Origin: Atkinsonella hypoxylon
Taxonomy: Eukaryota > Ascomycota > Sordariomycetes > Hypocreales > Clavicipitaceae
Assembly (NCBI GenBank): GCA_000729835.1
Contig: JFHB01000013.1
Coordinates: forward strand, 1-64,000
Length of the DNA stretch: 64,000 bases
Direction: 5' to 3'
Program-made: the position numbers and the translations under genes
Shown here: positions 11,200-21,127 of the stretch, piece by piece
Layout: the number at the start of each line of letters is the position of its first letter
Numbering within the stretch: the stretch's first letter is position 1
The notes under the pieces: generated by a model
The model's input: the letters and a program-made list of their open reading frames with translations, nothing else
What the model was told of the DNA's origin: nothing
The model's database searches: none

Positions 11200-14100
11200 T
11201 GTAAGAAGTAACTAGTTCTATAAGTAACTTAGCTCCTTTAAAGGATATCTAAGTTAGAATTAACTAACAAAATACAGTACTAATAACAAAACTAAATAAT
11301 ATAACTAATTCCAGCAATTCTAGGGTAGTTATAGTTAAATATAACTAGTTGTTGTTAATTATTTTTGTTGTTTTCAATTTTTAACTATTTTTTTGTTGCT
11401 TTTCGATTTTTTAAGTGTTTTTATTGCTTTTATAAGCTAGCTAGAAAGCTTTAGTAACTTAATAAATTGTTAATGCTTTTAAATAGTAAGAGGCTTAGTT
11501 AGGCTATCTACTAGCATCTAATTTGTATTAATATAACTAACCTTAGCTATACCTTTACGAATCTTTTCCCTAATGTAGTTAAACTTTAAAAGGGTATACT
11601 TAGTTCTACTATATAACGTTAGGTTGTAAGCAGTAACTATAGCGCCTTAATTATTACACCTAATAGGAATAGAAGGGGTTAAAGGTAGCTTTATCTCCTT
11701 AAAAAGGCTGTAGAGCTACTCTAATTCCCTTATAGCTTTAGATAATACATTAGATTCTACTTCTAATGTAGAAAGAGCAATAGTACTAGCTTTCTTTAAT
11801 TTCTAGCTAATAGGTCCACTAGCTAGCTTATATAGATAAGTATAGGTTAATTTAGAAGAGGTTTTATCACTAGCAAAATCGCTATTGTAATAACTAAGGA
11901 GGGTCTTAAGTACTTCTTTAGAGCTAGAAGCTTTAGAAGAAGACCTTAGTAGTATAGAACGCTTATAAATAATAGTAAAGCTTTTAGTACTACTTAAGTA
12001 CCTTAGGAGGTGCTTAGAGGCATTTAGGTGCTCTATATAGGGCTTAGCTAGAAAGGTTAATAGCTACTGAACAGAAAAAGCAATATCAGCCCTAGTTAGC
12101 AACATTAGGTACATTATAGTGCCTATTATGCTCTAATAAAGCTTATAATCGGATTTTAAGAGAAGTTTTATAACTAGTTGCTTTAGAATTCCTAGCTATA
12201 TAGAGATAGAAGCTAGCTTAGCATTTAGCATTTTAAATCTTTCTAGGGCTTTAAGGATGTATTAAGATTAGTGGATTTTAATAGACCTTTTAGACCTATT
12301 ATAGGTAATTTACACACCTAGAAAGAACTCTGCTGGTCCCCTATCTTCTATTAGATAAGCTTTATGTAATAGCTTCTTTAGCTTGTTAATATAGCTTAGA
12401 TTTAGACTAATTAGAAGACAGTTATCTATATAAGTAGCAATATACGTAGATGTAGCTAGGTTATAAAAGACTGCTAGGTCTAATATAAGAGGTTTAAATC
12501 TATACTTTTAAAGTAATTCTGTTAGAATTTACTGCTATTCTCTAGGACTTTGCTTTAAACTATAGAGGGATTTTTCTAGCTTAATTACTTAGTCTTTAGA
12601 AGGCCTATAATTACAGCTTTTTAGTAGCTTAGCTACTAATAGCAATGCTTGCTCTGCAAATTCAACAAATCTATCTAGGATTTCTATATAAATAGCTTCT
12701 TTTAGCTTGCTATTTAAAAACGCTCCTATAAAATCGATTTGCTTAACTTCCTAGTTATTAAAAGCTGCAAGAGCTAATAATATACGCTAGCTAGGAGGAA
12801 TACTAGTTGCAGCAAAGGTCTTTAGGTAATCTTAATCTTCTATTTATATAAATCCCTTAGCAATAAGGCAGGCCTTATATTTTATAGGATTATTTTCTTT
12901 ATCCTTTTTTAGCCTGTAAACAAGCCTATTCTTTAGAACTCTTTAGCCCTTAGGTACTTAGTCTTTCCCTATAAATTTAAAGGTTCTAGCAGCTAATAGC
13001 TGCTTAAATTCGCTATAGGTAGCTTCTATCTAATGCTGCTTAGCAGAGCTTTTTAGGGCTTACTTCTATGTATTAGGAAGTTCATCCTTATTACTATTAG
13101 AAGTAATAGCTGCTTTAGTCCTTGCCTTAAAGCATAGATCCTTAATTAAGGAAAATATATCTCTATCTAAATCTATAGCATTAGCATTAATAGATTCAGC
13201 TTTAGCTTCTATAGGTTCTATATTAGCCTAAGGGGCTTCTATAGATATAGGGGCTTTAGGGGCCTCTACAGCTTCTATAGGGTTGCTTAGTAGAAGAGCT
13301 TAATCTACAGGTTCTAGTGGATAATTTAGCACATCTAGATAACTAGGATAAGGATACTTAGGAGTATAATTATCTTCTAATTGCTGCTAGTTATTGATTT
13401 CTCCCTCTAAAGGATTATCTACTATAGAACCAATAGGAACCTTAGGGATGCCCTATAAAATAGAACCTATTCCTTCTATAATTTTAATAAAGCTAGTCTT
13501 TATAACAGCTTGTTTAGAGAGAATATATATTAAATATACATTAGAACCTAGCGTAGCTAAAAGTCTACTAGAAATAGTTCTTTTAGCTAGCTTCTGCAAC
13601 CTAGATCTCTGTTCTAATAGGATTAGAACTTCGCAATAGAAGCCTATAGCCCTTATTTTAGTAAAATTAGGCTTATAGGTCTTAGAAGGCTCTAAATCAG
13701 CTAGATATAGCTGTTTAGGACTTAGTAGTTTAGTGCTATTCGCAGTAGTATTAACTAAATCTACTATAGCAGGAAGGATGTAAGACTATAGATATAGAGG
13801 TAATTATAACTACTGTAGGGTAGTACGTAAACAGTCTAGAAGTACCCTTATAGCTCTCTTTATTAGCCTATTCTATTTATAAATATAGGGGCAAGAGGTG
13901 CTAAAGTAAATACCCTTAGAAGATAGCTAAGCTTGCAACTTAGTATTAATTTCTGTACTACTATTAAAATAAAGGTGTTTAGGGTAGCAGTTATACTGGT
14001 TCTTTAATTCCTTAAAGAAGCCTTTAATACAGCTATAGAGAGTAGAACCCTCTTTATTAGCTAAATTAAAAGACTACTTATACTGTAATTTTCTATTAAT

Positions 14101-16690
14101 TAGAAAAAGAACTAAAGGCCTCTTATTGTGCAGTATAGGCTCTATTTTAACGGTATCTCCCTCTATAATATCTAAACATCTAGGGGGGTTAGGAATAGTA
14201 TACTTGCTAGGTCTTCTAACAGCTTTAGCTTAGTTGTAAGCTAGGCAGTTAAAATCCTTTTCCTTAATTTTTGTAAAATTAGGAATACCTTTAGTAATAG
14301 AAGCAGTCTTCTTTAGTAAAGGGAGTCCTATATGCTCTAATCTAACGTGCTAAGTAGCAGCTAATTCTAGGAGCTTCTTATAGGAGGAAGAAGCAGTAGT
14401 AGGAGAATTACTACTAGAATTATCATTAGAGCTAGCTTCCTATTGCTCCCTATCTTGCTAGATCTCTTAAGAATTATAGGCCTTATTTAAGGGATCTAGA
14501 TAGCTACTTCCTCTAATATCTAGCAACTTAGGATTTAGACCTTCTAAATCCCCGTTATTAGAAGGAATCTAACTAGGAGCCCGTTTAGGAACTAGGGCTA
14601 ATAGCTCTATAGCATTGTTATTAGTATTATCTTCTTTAAAATTAAATAATTCCTCAATTTAGCTATATTCCTCTAGATTAAAACTAGGCTGTTAAGGGAT
14701 TTAAACCTCTATAGGATAACTAGCATTATAACCGCTATTATAACTATTGCTAGTAAATCCTATATAAGAGAGATTTACGTAGTTTTTATACACTCTAGAG
14801 GTCTCTTGCCCCTTAAGCTGTAAGAAGAAACTATACTTTTTAGGATTTAGAAGCTTACAGCAGCTTCTATTAGCTAGAAATAGCTAATTTCTAAGGAGAG
14901 TACCCCCTATTAAATAGTGCTTTAGACTACTAATTAGGTTGGTATCTAAACCTAGGCAATATAGAGCATCCTTTAGAGCTAAAGGCCTGTATTTAGCTGG
15001 ATTTATACTAACTAGTACCTAGAATACAGCAGTTCCCTGTCCTTTAGGATAAATAGGACCTCCTTTAGTAGCAATAGGCGCGGTTTTACCCTTTTTTATA
15101 GGCTTAAAAGTCCTAAAAAATGCCTTATTGTTAACTATATAATAGGTAGAACCTGTATTGTATAGTAGGGAGTTTTTAATTATTCTGTTAGAGTAATTAA
15201 AAGAAGGGGTATTATTACTAGTAGTACTAGTATCACTAGTAGTAGATTCTGTATCTAAATCGTAAGAATTATTACTACTAGAACTGCTAGAATTATTAGA
15301 TTCTATAGTATCCTAGTTGCTAGTGGATAGGTTATAGCAACCTATAGCAAAAGCAGCTTCTCTATCCTTATTCCTAGAGTTTTTATTACTTCTTCTTTAG
15401 CCCTTCTACTTCTTCTTATTCTTAGAGGCTTTATCTATATCTTTATCTTTAGAGGCATTAGAATCGTTAGAATTAAAATCGTTAGAATTCTTCTTTTGAT
15501 TAGGAGGATTCTTTCCTTAATTAGCCTTATTATTAGAACTATTAGAATTAGAAGCTTTATAACTAAGAGCCTTAGATATAGAGAAGCTTTTATCTCTTTG
15601 TTCTTCTAATAAGTTAGCTATAAGGAACTATAAATTTAGCATTTTTATAGATAGACCTTGTGCTCTAGCAGCTCTAATAGAATATTGCTGCCTTTCAGCC
15701 TAGCTAGGGAAGGTCTTCTTTAAAGCATTAATATAATAATTTACCTAGTTAATAGAATTAATAGCTACACTATAGAGCTGTAATCTAGCTAGTAAATTAT
15801 TAAATTTAGCATTAAAGGCCTCTAAAGATCCCTTATAGTTCGAAAACAATAAGTTATAATAACTAGTATATAGCGTACTACGTTATATTTCAGCACTCTA
15901 CAAATACTGCCTAACTAGAACGTTATAGGTATCTACAGGGGACTTATGCTAGCTTATAGCAGCTTAAGGTCTAGATTAGCAACTATCTCTTATAATTATA
16001 AGGATAATAGCTTATTCTAAATCTACTAAAGTACTAGCTATACTAGGATTATTAATAAATTAAGGGAATTCTAGTGCTCTAAATTAAATAGTTAAAGCTT
16101 ACTTCTACTGTTTAAAATTTTTAGGGCCTTTTAGCTTAGCAGCCTCTAGAATAGAGTAGACCTTCTTATTTAACTCTTTTATAGTGCCTTCATTAAAAGT
16201 AGGCAGAAAAGTAGCACTATTAGAGGAACTAAAAGGTTTAGGGGCTTTAAAAGAGACTTTAGAAGCTCTTTTAGAAGTAATAGGATCTACTACCTTAGAG
16301 AGAGACCCTATAGAGAGATTACCTATAGATGTAATTATAGTATCTAATTTACTTAGTAAATTAGCTATATTACCTTTATTTTAGCTTTGTTTTACTTCAC
16401 TATACCTAATAAATCTATTTAGGGTCTCTTGTTACTTATCTATTTAAGCTTTTAGATTAGCTTGCATATTATAGACTTACACTACTCTTTTAGAAGCTAA
16501 TCTAGCTTCCTTTAAAGCCTTCTTAGCTGTATAATCTTCTTCATTAGAAGAGGAATCTACTGGCTAAGGGGGGGACCTTACTGGACCAGGAAAACTAGTA
16601 GCAGTAGCTAGTGTACTAGAACTACTACCCCTTTTAGGGCTTATGCTCTTTCCTTTGCCTGTTCCTTTTAGTGCTATTTTAAGGGTTTAA
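11200..16690 (-). pseudogene. Copia-2 gag-pol polyprotein, destroyed by stop codons
   Basis: Reading the - strand through stops gives the standard Copia order. A gag-like region lies about 16690-15300. A Ser/Asn-rich and Lys/Asn-rich linker lies about 15540-15180. The GAG-pre-integrase/integrase lies about 14300-13780: 'KGFFKELKNQYN', 'STEINTKLQA.LSSKGIYFSTSCPYIYK', matching 'D.G.EF...L..W....GI.H..T.PY.P.QNG'. The reverse transcriptase includes 'SLYSLKQSPRE' (about 12600-12530, family 'LYGLKQSPREWY') and 'YIATYIDNCLLI' (about 12440, family 'YVDD'). Integrase before reverse transcriptase confirms Copia. Short open frames at 13394-13639 and 16184-16384 are on the other strand and are chance frames. 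Confidence 0.75.
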
Positions 16691-17599
16691 AAAGTAGCTA
16701 ATTTAACGCTCTTTTATAGCTAATTATAGCTAAATTACAGTGGAAATAGTAGTAAATAACAGTAATAATTCTTACTAAATATAGGCTAGAAGTGCCCTAT
16801 ATTTTTAGAAATTATACTGAGATTTTTCTCTAATTTCTTTTATAATAGGTATAACAGGCTCTAAAGGCTGCGTTGTATTGCGATCTATATATACATACAA
16901 TTTGTATAGCAGACTAGATTAACAAGCAGTCGCGAGGGGCATAAAACACAGGTGCTAGCTATTTTTAGCTAAAAAATTCAGGAGATTCTTCTCCAATTAG
17001 GTTCTAACAAATCAGTAGAGACCTAGGCACAGCTAATTTAGGGATATCCAGCTAATTCCTACTTTAAAATCCTAACTAGTGGGATTACTACACAAATTAA
17101 TTCTACAACTAAAAACACAGGAATATCTACAACAAGAGCTGTTAGGCGTGTACTACAAATTGTAGTATAGCTACTAATAGAGGTGCACAAAGTGCATAAT
17201 ATACTAGATAACAGCACAACAACAAGCGATACAGTGCAGCGCTAAGCTTATTTCTTAATAGAAATAATTAATTAGGCAGTGCCTAATAAAACAATTCGCA
17301 GTGCAAATATAATATATACAGATATATATATTTTAATGTTGCGCAACAATAGAACCTAGCTATTAAGAATAGCTTTAAAAGTGTATATATATAGGGTGCA
17401 TAGAACTAGTGCAGAAGGCACAGGGTAGGCAGAATAAAAACACTAGTATAGTAGCTGGCGATGTGTGTGCAGCAGGTATTAATAGCTTCCAGCAAGCTAC
17501 TAATAGCAGCAATAGCTGCTAGCGCAGGTCTTAATATAGCTTCTAGTAGGTAATACAGTACACAATAGTAGATTTTAGCGGGCTAACAGCTTGTAGATA

Positions 17600-17619
17600 G
17601 GTCTTCTGGGCTTATAACC
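17600..17619 (-). other. Primer binding site of Copia-2 (half-tRNA-iMet type)
   Basis: On the - strand the first internal bases after the 5' LTR read GGTTATAAGCCCAGAAGACC. The first 14 match the copia-type primer site complementary to the anticodon-side half of initiator tRNA, allowing RIP-like G-to-A changes. The position directly against the LTR is as expected. Confidence 0.6.
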
Positions 17620-18319
17620 TATTGAAAATAATAGGGATTACAGGACTAGATATCTAAGAGAGTAGTGGTCTCTTAGATTTAGCACCTATAATTGCTCCTA
17701 GCAATTATTACGTAGTGGAAGCAGCAGCAGCCTAAATTAAGCTGTAGTGTATAGTATAGATTACATAGAGGCAGTAGATAACTATAATAATAGTGGTATC
17801 TTATATTAAGAGCGCTGTAACGAATAAGTTAGTAAGAGTAAAATCTTAAATCTTTCTAGTCCCTTATAGACCCTTTAACTATATTGGCGGGCTATAGTCG
17901 CTAGAAGGGGCTTATAGGCTACTTTATAATTTCCGCAAAAAGATTTACTATATAAAAACAAAAAAATCAACTTATAGCTATACAAACAAGACGCCTATAT
18001 GTATAATTTAACAAATTCCACTAATAACAAGTAACCCTTATAAGCAACTCTATCTAACAATTATACTATTAGATAGCCCTAATTCTTAGCTTTTGAATGG
18101 TATACTTCTTGAATTTCTACTATTGCTAGTTGTGGAGAAAATCGCAGTTAAAGTTGACTATAGGTTAGGCAACTTTGCCTTAGTCGATTCTAGATGTTTC
18201 GCATCTAGTAACAGCGATATCTCTACCAAAAATCAACGTAACAAGACCTAATGAGGGTCACGTGATAGAGCAACTAGTAGGCATAAAAATAGGCTATACA
18301 GGGTAGCTTATTTTTAACA
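17620..18319 (-). repeat. LTR of Copia-2 (5' LTR in element orientation)
   Basis: It is 700 bp, begins TATTGAAAATAATAG and ends TATTTTTAACA. It retains more unmutated sites in its last 250 bases (for example AGTCGATTC and TTTCGCATC) than the partner LTR. Its end at 18319 coincides with the sharp change from AT-rich to normal DNA. Confidence 0.92.
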
Positions 18320-19126
18320 ATAACAAGAGGAAGAAGATACTCTAGAGCGCTCTGTGGTGTTAAGAGAAGAGTGTGAAGTGAATTGCTTGCTTGCCTCTTC
18401 CTCCAGCAAAGAGGAAGAGAGACGGAGTATATAGCTAATATTCTACCTACTTCTAAGGGGATTCCAGAGAACTCTGTAGAGGACTCTGTAGAGGTTAGCC
18501 GATGCACTACCTCGATACAGGGGAGGTGCATAGCTTAGTTACAGAATAAAACAACTAACTAACTAGGCTCCCTAGTTGTACAGAGGAGATGTCGGAGGTC
18601 AGCTATCGTGACGATCCTGCTAGACCTAGCACCGCGGTCTGCTATATATAACCTTGCTTCTTGCATCTGGTAAAACCAGCCCTGTTGGGGAGTCCGACTC
18701 ATGCTAGGTTCATACCGTGCTTGTTGGTCACTGACGACGCGAATGGTCACAAGGACCAATGTCGGTCTGAGGAGGGAAACAACTCCGTTATCGAGGCGTA
18801 CCCGGTGGACGGCGGATTGGTTATTGGTATTCACATCCATCTATTTTTGGTCCTAGCTGCGAGGACCAACTTGCCTCCGCCTGAGTACTCAAGCCTACGG
18901 ACACCGCCACAATGAATACTCCGCGAATACATCCCACTCGGTTTTAAATGGTCTCATGACTTTCTCGGCCCATATAGCAGCTTACAGTACTCCTAGTACT
19001 CCGGATACCAGCCAGCGAGGACAAAGTAGATCAAGGCTACGCCCCCTTCCGCCCCAAGAACCATTTCTTGGTACTGTGGACGATGGAATTTATAGTGGCT
19101 TTGCACCCGGGTTTTGCCAGGGGTGC
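18320..19126. other. Intergenic, no supported gene
   Basis: Composition is normal from here on. Open frames on both strands overlap one another and match nothing I recognise. A 12-bp tandem (GACTCTGTAGAG) occurs near 18480-18500. The stretch 18560-18920 is GC-balanced and non-coding in appearance. It could be an old transposon remnant, but there is no proof. Confidence 0.5.
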
Positions 19127-20170
19127 TTAAGCGAATTGAGCAGTCTCCTTCTTACTCCATTCCCAGAACCTTCGAACAGCAGAATTCTCATCTGTTTTGG
19201 AGTCCTTAATGGCCTGGAGGATATCGTGTCGCAGAACTTCGTTGCCGTTTCTTCCCCATGGAGCCACGAACATGCCACCATCTCCGATTTTTATTTCGGA
19301 ACTCCAGCCAGCATACAATTCAGTGTATGCACCATACCGAGTAGGATGGCAGATAAGATCGAACATGATGCCTACAAAAAAATCATGGCGCAAAATTCCG
19401 CTCGTAAGGTTGCCTGGATTGAAAGCCACGCTCAGGATGCCATCACCGCCATACCGACGGCTGAATTCTGCAGCGTAAAAGATATTGGCAACTTTCGTCT
19501 GCCCGTAATTTACGATCGGTTTCGGAAATACCACGGGTGCACCATCTTGACCCAATTTCATGCCGTGGGTGGGCGAGAAAATGTTGGTGGTCACAGAGCT
19601 CGTCCACAAAACACGAACAGAAGCGGCGGGACTCGTGGCAGCAGTCTCCTTGAGAATGGGAACAAGACTGTTTGTGAACAGAAAAGGGCCCAGACAGTTG
19701 GTGGCCAGCTGCAGCTCATGGCCTTGCTCGCCCTTGCACCCTTTCAGAGGACAATAGACGCCAGCATTGTTGACGAGAACATCCAGACGCTTCTCCTTGG
19801 CCGTAAATCGTTGCACTGCTTGTTTAATCGTGGCTAAGTCAGATAGGTCAACTAGCAAAAATTCGAGGCGGCCACTGGATTCCGGGTGATTGGCCTTGAT
19901 GGTTTCGATAACAGCGTTTGCTTTGTCTTGGTTCCGGCCGGCGATGTAGACTGTGGCATTATGTTGGTATAGAATATCCGTCAACTCCTTGCCTATACCT
20001 GCGTAGCCGCCGGTGACGATGTGAACTTTGCCGGCCTGGTCCGGCAGGTTGTCCTCGGTGAGAGCCGGCTGGGGGATCATAAAAGACTGGGTTCTGTTGC
20101 CCCATGTAAATAGTGCTGCTACAAAGGAGGCTACGCTTTGCAGTGATTCGAGCATTCCTTTGATTCTCAC
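19127..20170 (-). CDS. Short-chain dehydrogenase/reductase (SDR)
   Basis: This is an intronless frame of 347 residues. It has the NAD(P)-binding Rossmann motif TGGYAGIG at about residues 53-60, the structural NNAG at about 138-141, a Ser-containing strand (LWTSSV), and the catalytic YGQTK (YxxxK). The family catalyses NAD(P)H-dependent oxidation or reduction of alcohols and carbonyls. The layout resembles the retinol dehydrogenase/WW-domain oxidoreductase-like fungal SDRs, but the substrate cannot be inferred. A hydrophobic N-terminus (about residues 10-23, SVASFVAALF) may be a membrane anchor. Two in-frame Met codons (residues 1 and 6) are possible starts, and I used the first. It is the first host gene beside the transposon island and has a G-rich repeat just upstream of its start. 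Confidence 0.88.
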   Translation of the reverse strand: MRIKGMLESLQSVASFVAALFTWGNRTQSFMIPQPALTEDNLPDQAGKVHIVTGGYAGIGKELTDILYQHNATVYIAGRNQDKANAVIETIKANHPESSGRLEFLLVDLSDLATIKQAVQRFTAKEKRLDVLVNNAGVYCPLKGCKGEQGHELQLATNCLGPFLFTNSLVPILKETAATSPAASVRVLWTSSVTTNIFSPTHGMKLGQDGAPVVFPKPIVNYGQTKVANIFYAAEFSRRYGGDGILSVAFNPGNLTSGILRHDFFVGIMFDLICHPTRYGAYTELYAGWSSEIKIGDGGMFVAPWGRNGNEVLRHDILQAIKDSKTDENSAVRRFWEWSKKETAQFA

Positions 20171-20196
20171 TCAATTGCCAGTCGAGACCACGATAT

Positions 20197-20263
20197 AGGG
20201 GAAAGGGGAAAGGGGAAAGGGGAAAGGGGAATGGGGATAGGGGAATGGGGTAAGGGGTAAGGG
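20197..20263. repeat. G-rich tandem repeat (GGGGAAA)n with decayed units
   Basis: Perfect GGGGAAA units grade into GGGGATA, GGGGAAT and GGGGTAA units. It lies about 30 bp upstream of the SDR start codon, so it is in that gene's promoter or 5' leader (pyrimidine-rich on the coding strand). Confidence 0.9.
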
Positions 20264-20417
20264 CATGTATGAGTCGAAGCTCGAGAAGAGGAGGAGGAGC
20301 GCTCTTAATATAAAGAATACCACTATTTGAGTCGTTCTGCTGTATTCCGTATTATACGTAAGAAATACTGCATACGGAATACCACAGCTTGCACTAGGCC
20401 GCTCCCATTTCTACTGC

Positions 20418-20516
20418 GCGAGAATTGCTAGGAGCAATTACAGGTGCCAATCGAAGAGGCTTCACTACCCTCTTTTATTGAGCCCTGTAATAGCTATTTA
20501 TTTCAATACTATTATG
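20418..20516 (+). repeat. Diverged LTR fragment of a Copia-2-related family, inverted
   Basis: The reverse complement begins TATTGAAATAAATAG and contains ATTACAGG, AGAGGGTAGTG and GCACCTGTAATTGCTCC. These are in the same order and spacing as the first 100 bases of the Copia-2 LTRs. Unlike the island copies it is not RIP-mutated. Only the terminal 100 bases are present. Confidence 0.7.
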
Positions 20517-20539
20517 TTTAAGGGACAAAGTATTTCAAC

Positions 20540-20677
20540 ATGAGTAACTTCAATAGCTTCAACAGCTTGAACTTTGATACTTTCAACACTAGCAATTACA
20601 ATACAAGTAACCCCAGTATCGATATCGATACCAATATTATAAGCGTCATTAATACCAGCATCCATCGGTATTACTAG
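20540..20677 (+). CDS. Short Asn/Ser-rich open frame, doubtful
   Basis: This is a 45-residue frame starting MSNFNSFNSLNFDTF, composed of Asn, Ser, Thr, Ile and Asp. It begins 24 bp after an LTR fragment whose inverted orientation would place an element's internal region here. It could be the remnant of a gag start or merely low-complexity DNA. No domain is recognisable. Confidence 0.2.
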   Translation: MSNFNSFNSLNFDTFNTSNYNTSNPSIDIDTNIISVINTSIHRYY

Positions 20678-20817
20678 TCTCAATCGACAATATACGCATT
20701 AATCTATAAGAATCTACAAGGATTACTATTAATATTAGGCAAAGATCGGCAGAGATCAACATCTATATTAGGAAAAGATCTAGATCTATATACACAAAGT
20801 AGAAAAGGATGGGGTTC

Positions 20818-20994
20818 CAGTAAATCTCAGGTCCAGCGTATGTGTGGATTGGTCCAGAGTGGAGCCAAAAAGGGTGTATTTTTTGCAGGCGGTGAAGCTT
20901 TTAGCATATGCTATTCTGCCTAAATCTACACCCGCTCTGGCTCCACTCTGGACCAATCTACACATATTCCGTACGCTGGACCTGAGATTTACTG
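20818..20994. mobile_element. MITE-like element with about 50-bp terminal inverted repeats
   Basis: The left end reads CAGTAAATCTCAGGTCCAGC and the right end is its reverse complement. The inverted match continues about 50 bases inward (...GATTGGTCCAGAGTGGAGCC), with a small gap. Total length is 177 bp and there is no coding capacity. A TA follows the right end but TC precedes the left, so a TA duplication of Tc1/mariner type is only half visible. It lies 134 bp upstream of the M18 aminopeptidase start codon. Confidence 0.8.
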
Positions 20995-21127
20995 TACACC
21001 CCCTTTTATCCCCTCCACTCATCAATCTACTCATAACCGTCATCAGTCTCTTCGTCGCCGCGCCGTCGAATCTCTCCTCGTTCAACTCCTAAATTGCCGA
21101 CCAGCTCTACTCCCTACTCCAGACACA

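Larger units (their letters stand above)
10487..18319 (-). mobile_element. Full-length Copia LTR retrotransposon (Copia-2), RIP-inactivated
   Basis: The element is 7,833 bp long, with two LTRs of exactly 700 bp (10487-11186 and 17620-18319). It is flanked by a perfect 5-bp duplication, ATAAC, at 10482-10486 and 18320-18324. The coding region reads on the - strand, so 17620-18319 is the functional 5' LTR. On the - strand the primer binding site directly next to that LTR (17619 downward) reads GGTTATAAGCCCAGAAG. This resembles the half-tRNA-iMet site of Drosophila copia, GGTTATGGGCCCAG. A purine tract (AGAGGGAG on the - strand, 11187-11194) sits directly before the other LTR. Integrase lies upstream of reverse transcriptase. 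Stops are abundant. Confidence 0.93.

Noticed and set aside
13394..13639. 81-codon + strand frame
   Set aside because: It lies within the Copia-2 coding region on the opposite strand and matches nothing.
18956..19837. 293-codon + strand frame
   Set aside because: It is antisense to the SDR gene, whose motifs on the - strand are unambiguous.
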